Below are positions 21,946-22,398 of a stretch of DNA of 22,398 bases, piece after piece (the first letter of the stretch is position 1; each line of letters starts with the position of its first letter). The notes beneath the pieces were generated by a model that saw only the letters and a list, made by a program, of their open reading frames with translations, was not told the DNA's origin and searched no databases. The stretch comes from CAVPEW01 sp050247895 (GTDB lineage: Bacteria; Actinomycetota; Acidimicrobiia; Acidimicrobiales; VFJN01), in assembly GCA_050247895.1 (NCBI GenBank), contig JBFWTJ010000018.1, positions 1-22,398 of the forward strand. The letters are read 5' to 3'. Position numbers and translations under genes: made by a program.

Positions 21946-22398
21946 GTCGGGGCCCAACGGGAGCGGTTGACGGCGCGGGCCGCGGCCCGCTCGGGCGCGG
22001 TCAGCCGCCACAGGGCGCCGGCGCAGCCGATCAGCAGGAACAGGATCATGGACACCATCCCGAAGGCCAGCAGGTCGAAGGTGGCAGCGGTGACGAGCCC
22101 CGCCGCGACGGCACCGGCGAGGGCCTGGCCCAGCGACCGGGTCTGCTCGTCGCCGCCGATCCGGGCGCCGCGGGCCACGCCCACGCCGCACACCAGCAGG
22201 GCGAGGAACGTCAGCACCCCGAACGCGCCGGCCTCGATCATCATGCCCAGGTACTGGTTGTCGAGCACGATGTACCGGTCGGGGGTGAAGGTGCCGAAGC
22301 CCCGACCGATGAACGGGGACTCGCGCAGGTAGCCGCCGATGAGCGGGTAGTCGCTGGTCCGGCCCTCGATGCTGTCGTCATAGAAGAAGTTGGTGAAC
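21942..22398 (-). CDS. O-antigen ligase/polymerase-like membrane protein, C-terminal part (5' end outside window)
   Basis: The last 151 residues of a membrane protein whose frame is open to the window edge. SPFIGRGFGTFTP followed by LDNQYLGMMIEAGAFGV is the conserved loop region of the Wzy/O-antigen ligase (WaaL-type) family. A hydrophobic helix, a charged loop (RGARIGGDEQTRS), two more hydrophobic helices and a short basic tail follow. It would polymerise lipid-linked repeat units or ligate the finished glycan to an acceptor. It overlaps the downstream GT2 gene by GTGA, so the two are in one - strand operon that continues to the right. Confidence 0.85.
   Translation of the reverse strand, partial: FTNFFYDDSIEGRTSDYPLIGGYLRESPFIGRGFGTFTPDRYIVLDNQYLGMMIEAGAFGVLTFLALLVCGVGVARGARIGGDEQTRSLGQALAGAVAAGLVTAATFDLLAFGMVSMILFLLIGCAGALWRLTAPERAAARAVNRSRWAPT

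Noticed and set aside
1..22398. Defence system, prophage, transposon, CRISPR or integrated element
   Set aside because: No integrase, transposase, nuclease, repeat array, tRNA-flanked boundary or change of base composition was seen. The content is consistently glycan biosynthesis.

Overview
The window is about 22.4 kb of very GC-rich DNA (roughly 70-75% by eye), packed with genes that mostly overlap by 4 bp or lie within a few bases of each other, and with many GTG starts and one TTG start. This composition and the gene families suggest a high-GC actinobacterium. My best guess is an Acidimicrobiia-type lineage, but nothing in the window, such as an rRNA, fixes the taxonomy. I see no tRNA, rRNA, CRISPR array, insertion sequence or integrase.

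Left edge (1-1168): the 3' end of a sensor histidine kinase on + runs tail-to-tail, with a 19-bp overlap, into an OmpR-type response regulator on -. A 167-bp divergent spacer follows. It holds four tandem 11-bp direct repeats with core YCAG, a good candidate operator for this regulator.

Main cluster (1169-21031, + strand apart from one inverted gene): a polysaccharide or glycan biosynthesis locus. It opens with a membrane polyprenyl-phosphate sugar-1-phosphate transferase that would load the first sugar onto the lipid carrier. Next come a GT4 glycosyltransferase, a glucose-1-phosphate cytidylyltransferase (rfbF), a short-chain dehydrogenase/reductase (SDR) nucleotide-sugar enzyme, two zinc-binding sugar C-methyltransferase-like proteins, a second GT4, a second SDR and a UDP-sugar 6-dehydrogenase. 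A PIG-L-type deacetylase is inverted at 11750-12580. The + strand series then resumes with a third C-methyltransferase-like protein, an unrecognised coiled-coil membrane protein, a Wzx-type flippase, an FkbM methyltransferase, a 665-aa protein that looks like repeated jelly-roll modules, and a methyltransferase with a degenerate Trm112-like N-terminus.

Right edge (- strand): a GT2 glycosyltransferase, preceded by the C-terminal part of an O-antigen ligase/polymerase-like membrane protein that is cut by the window end.

Together the genes describe a lipid-carrier, flippase/polymerase style pathway: nucleotide-sugar synthesis (CDP- and UDP-linked), C- and O-methylation, possible deacetylation, glycosyl transfer, membrane flipping and polymerisation or ligation. 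No CDP-glucose 4,6-dehydratase and no conventional chain-length regulator or tyrosine kinase is visible here. The least explained parts are the coiled-coil membrane protein (13779-15302), the jelly-roll protein (17664-19661) and the phased operator-like repeats (1028-1071).
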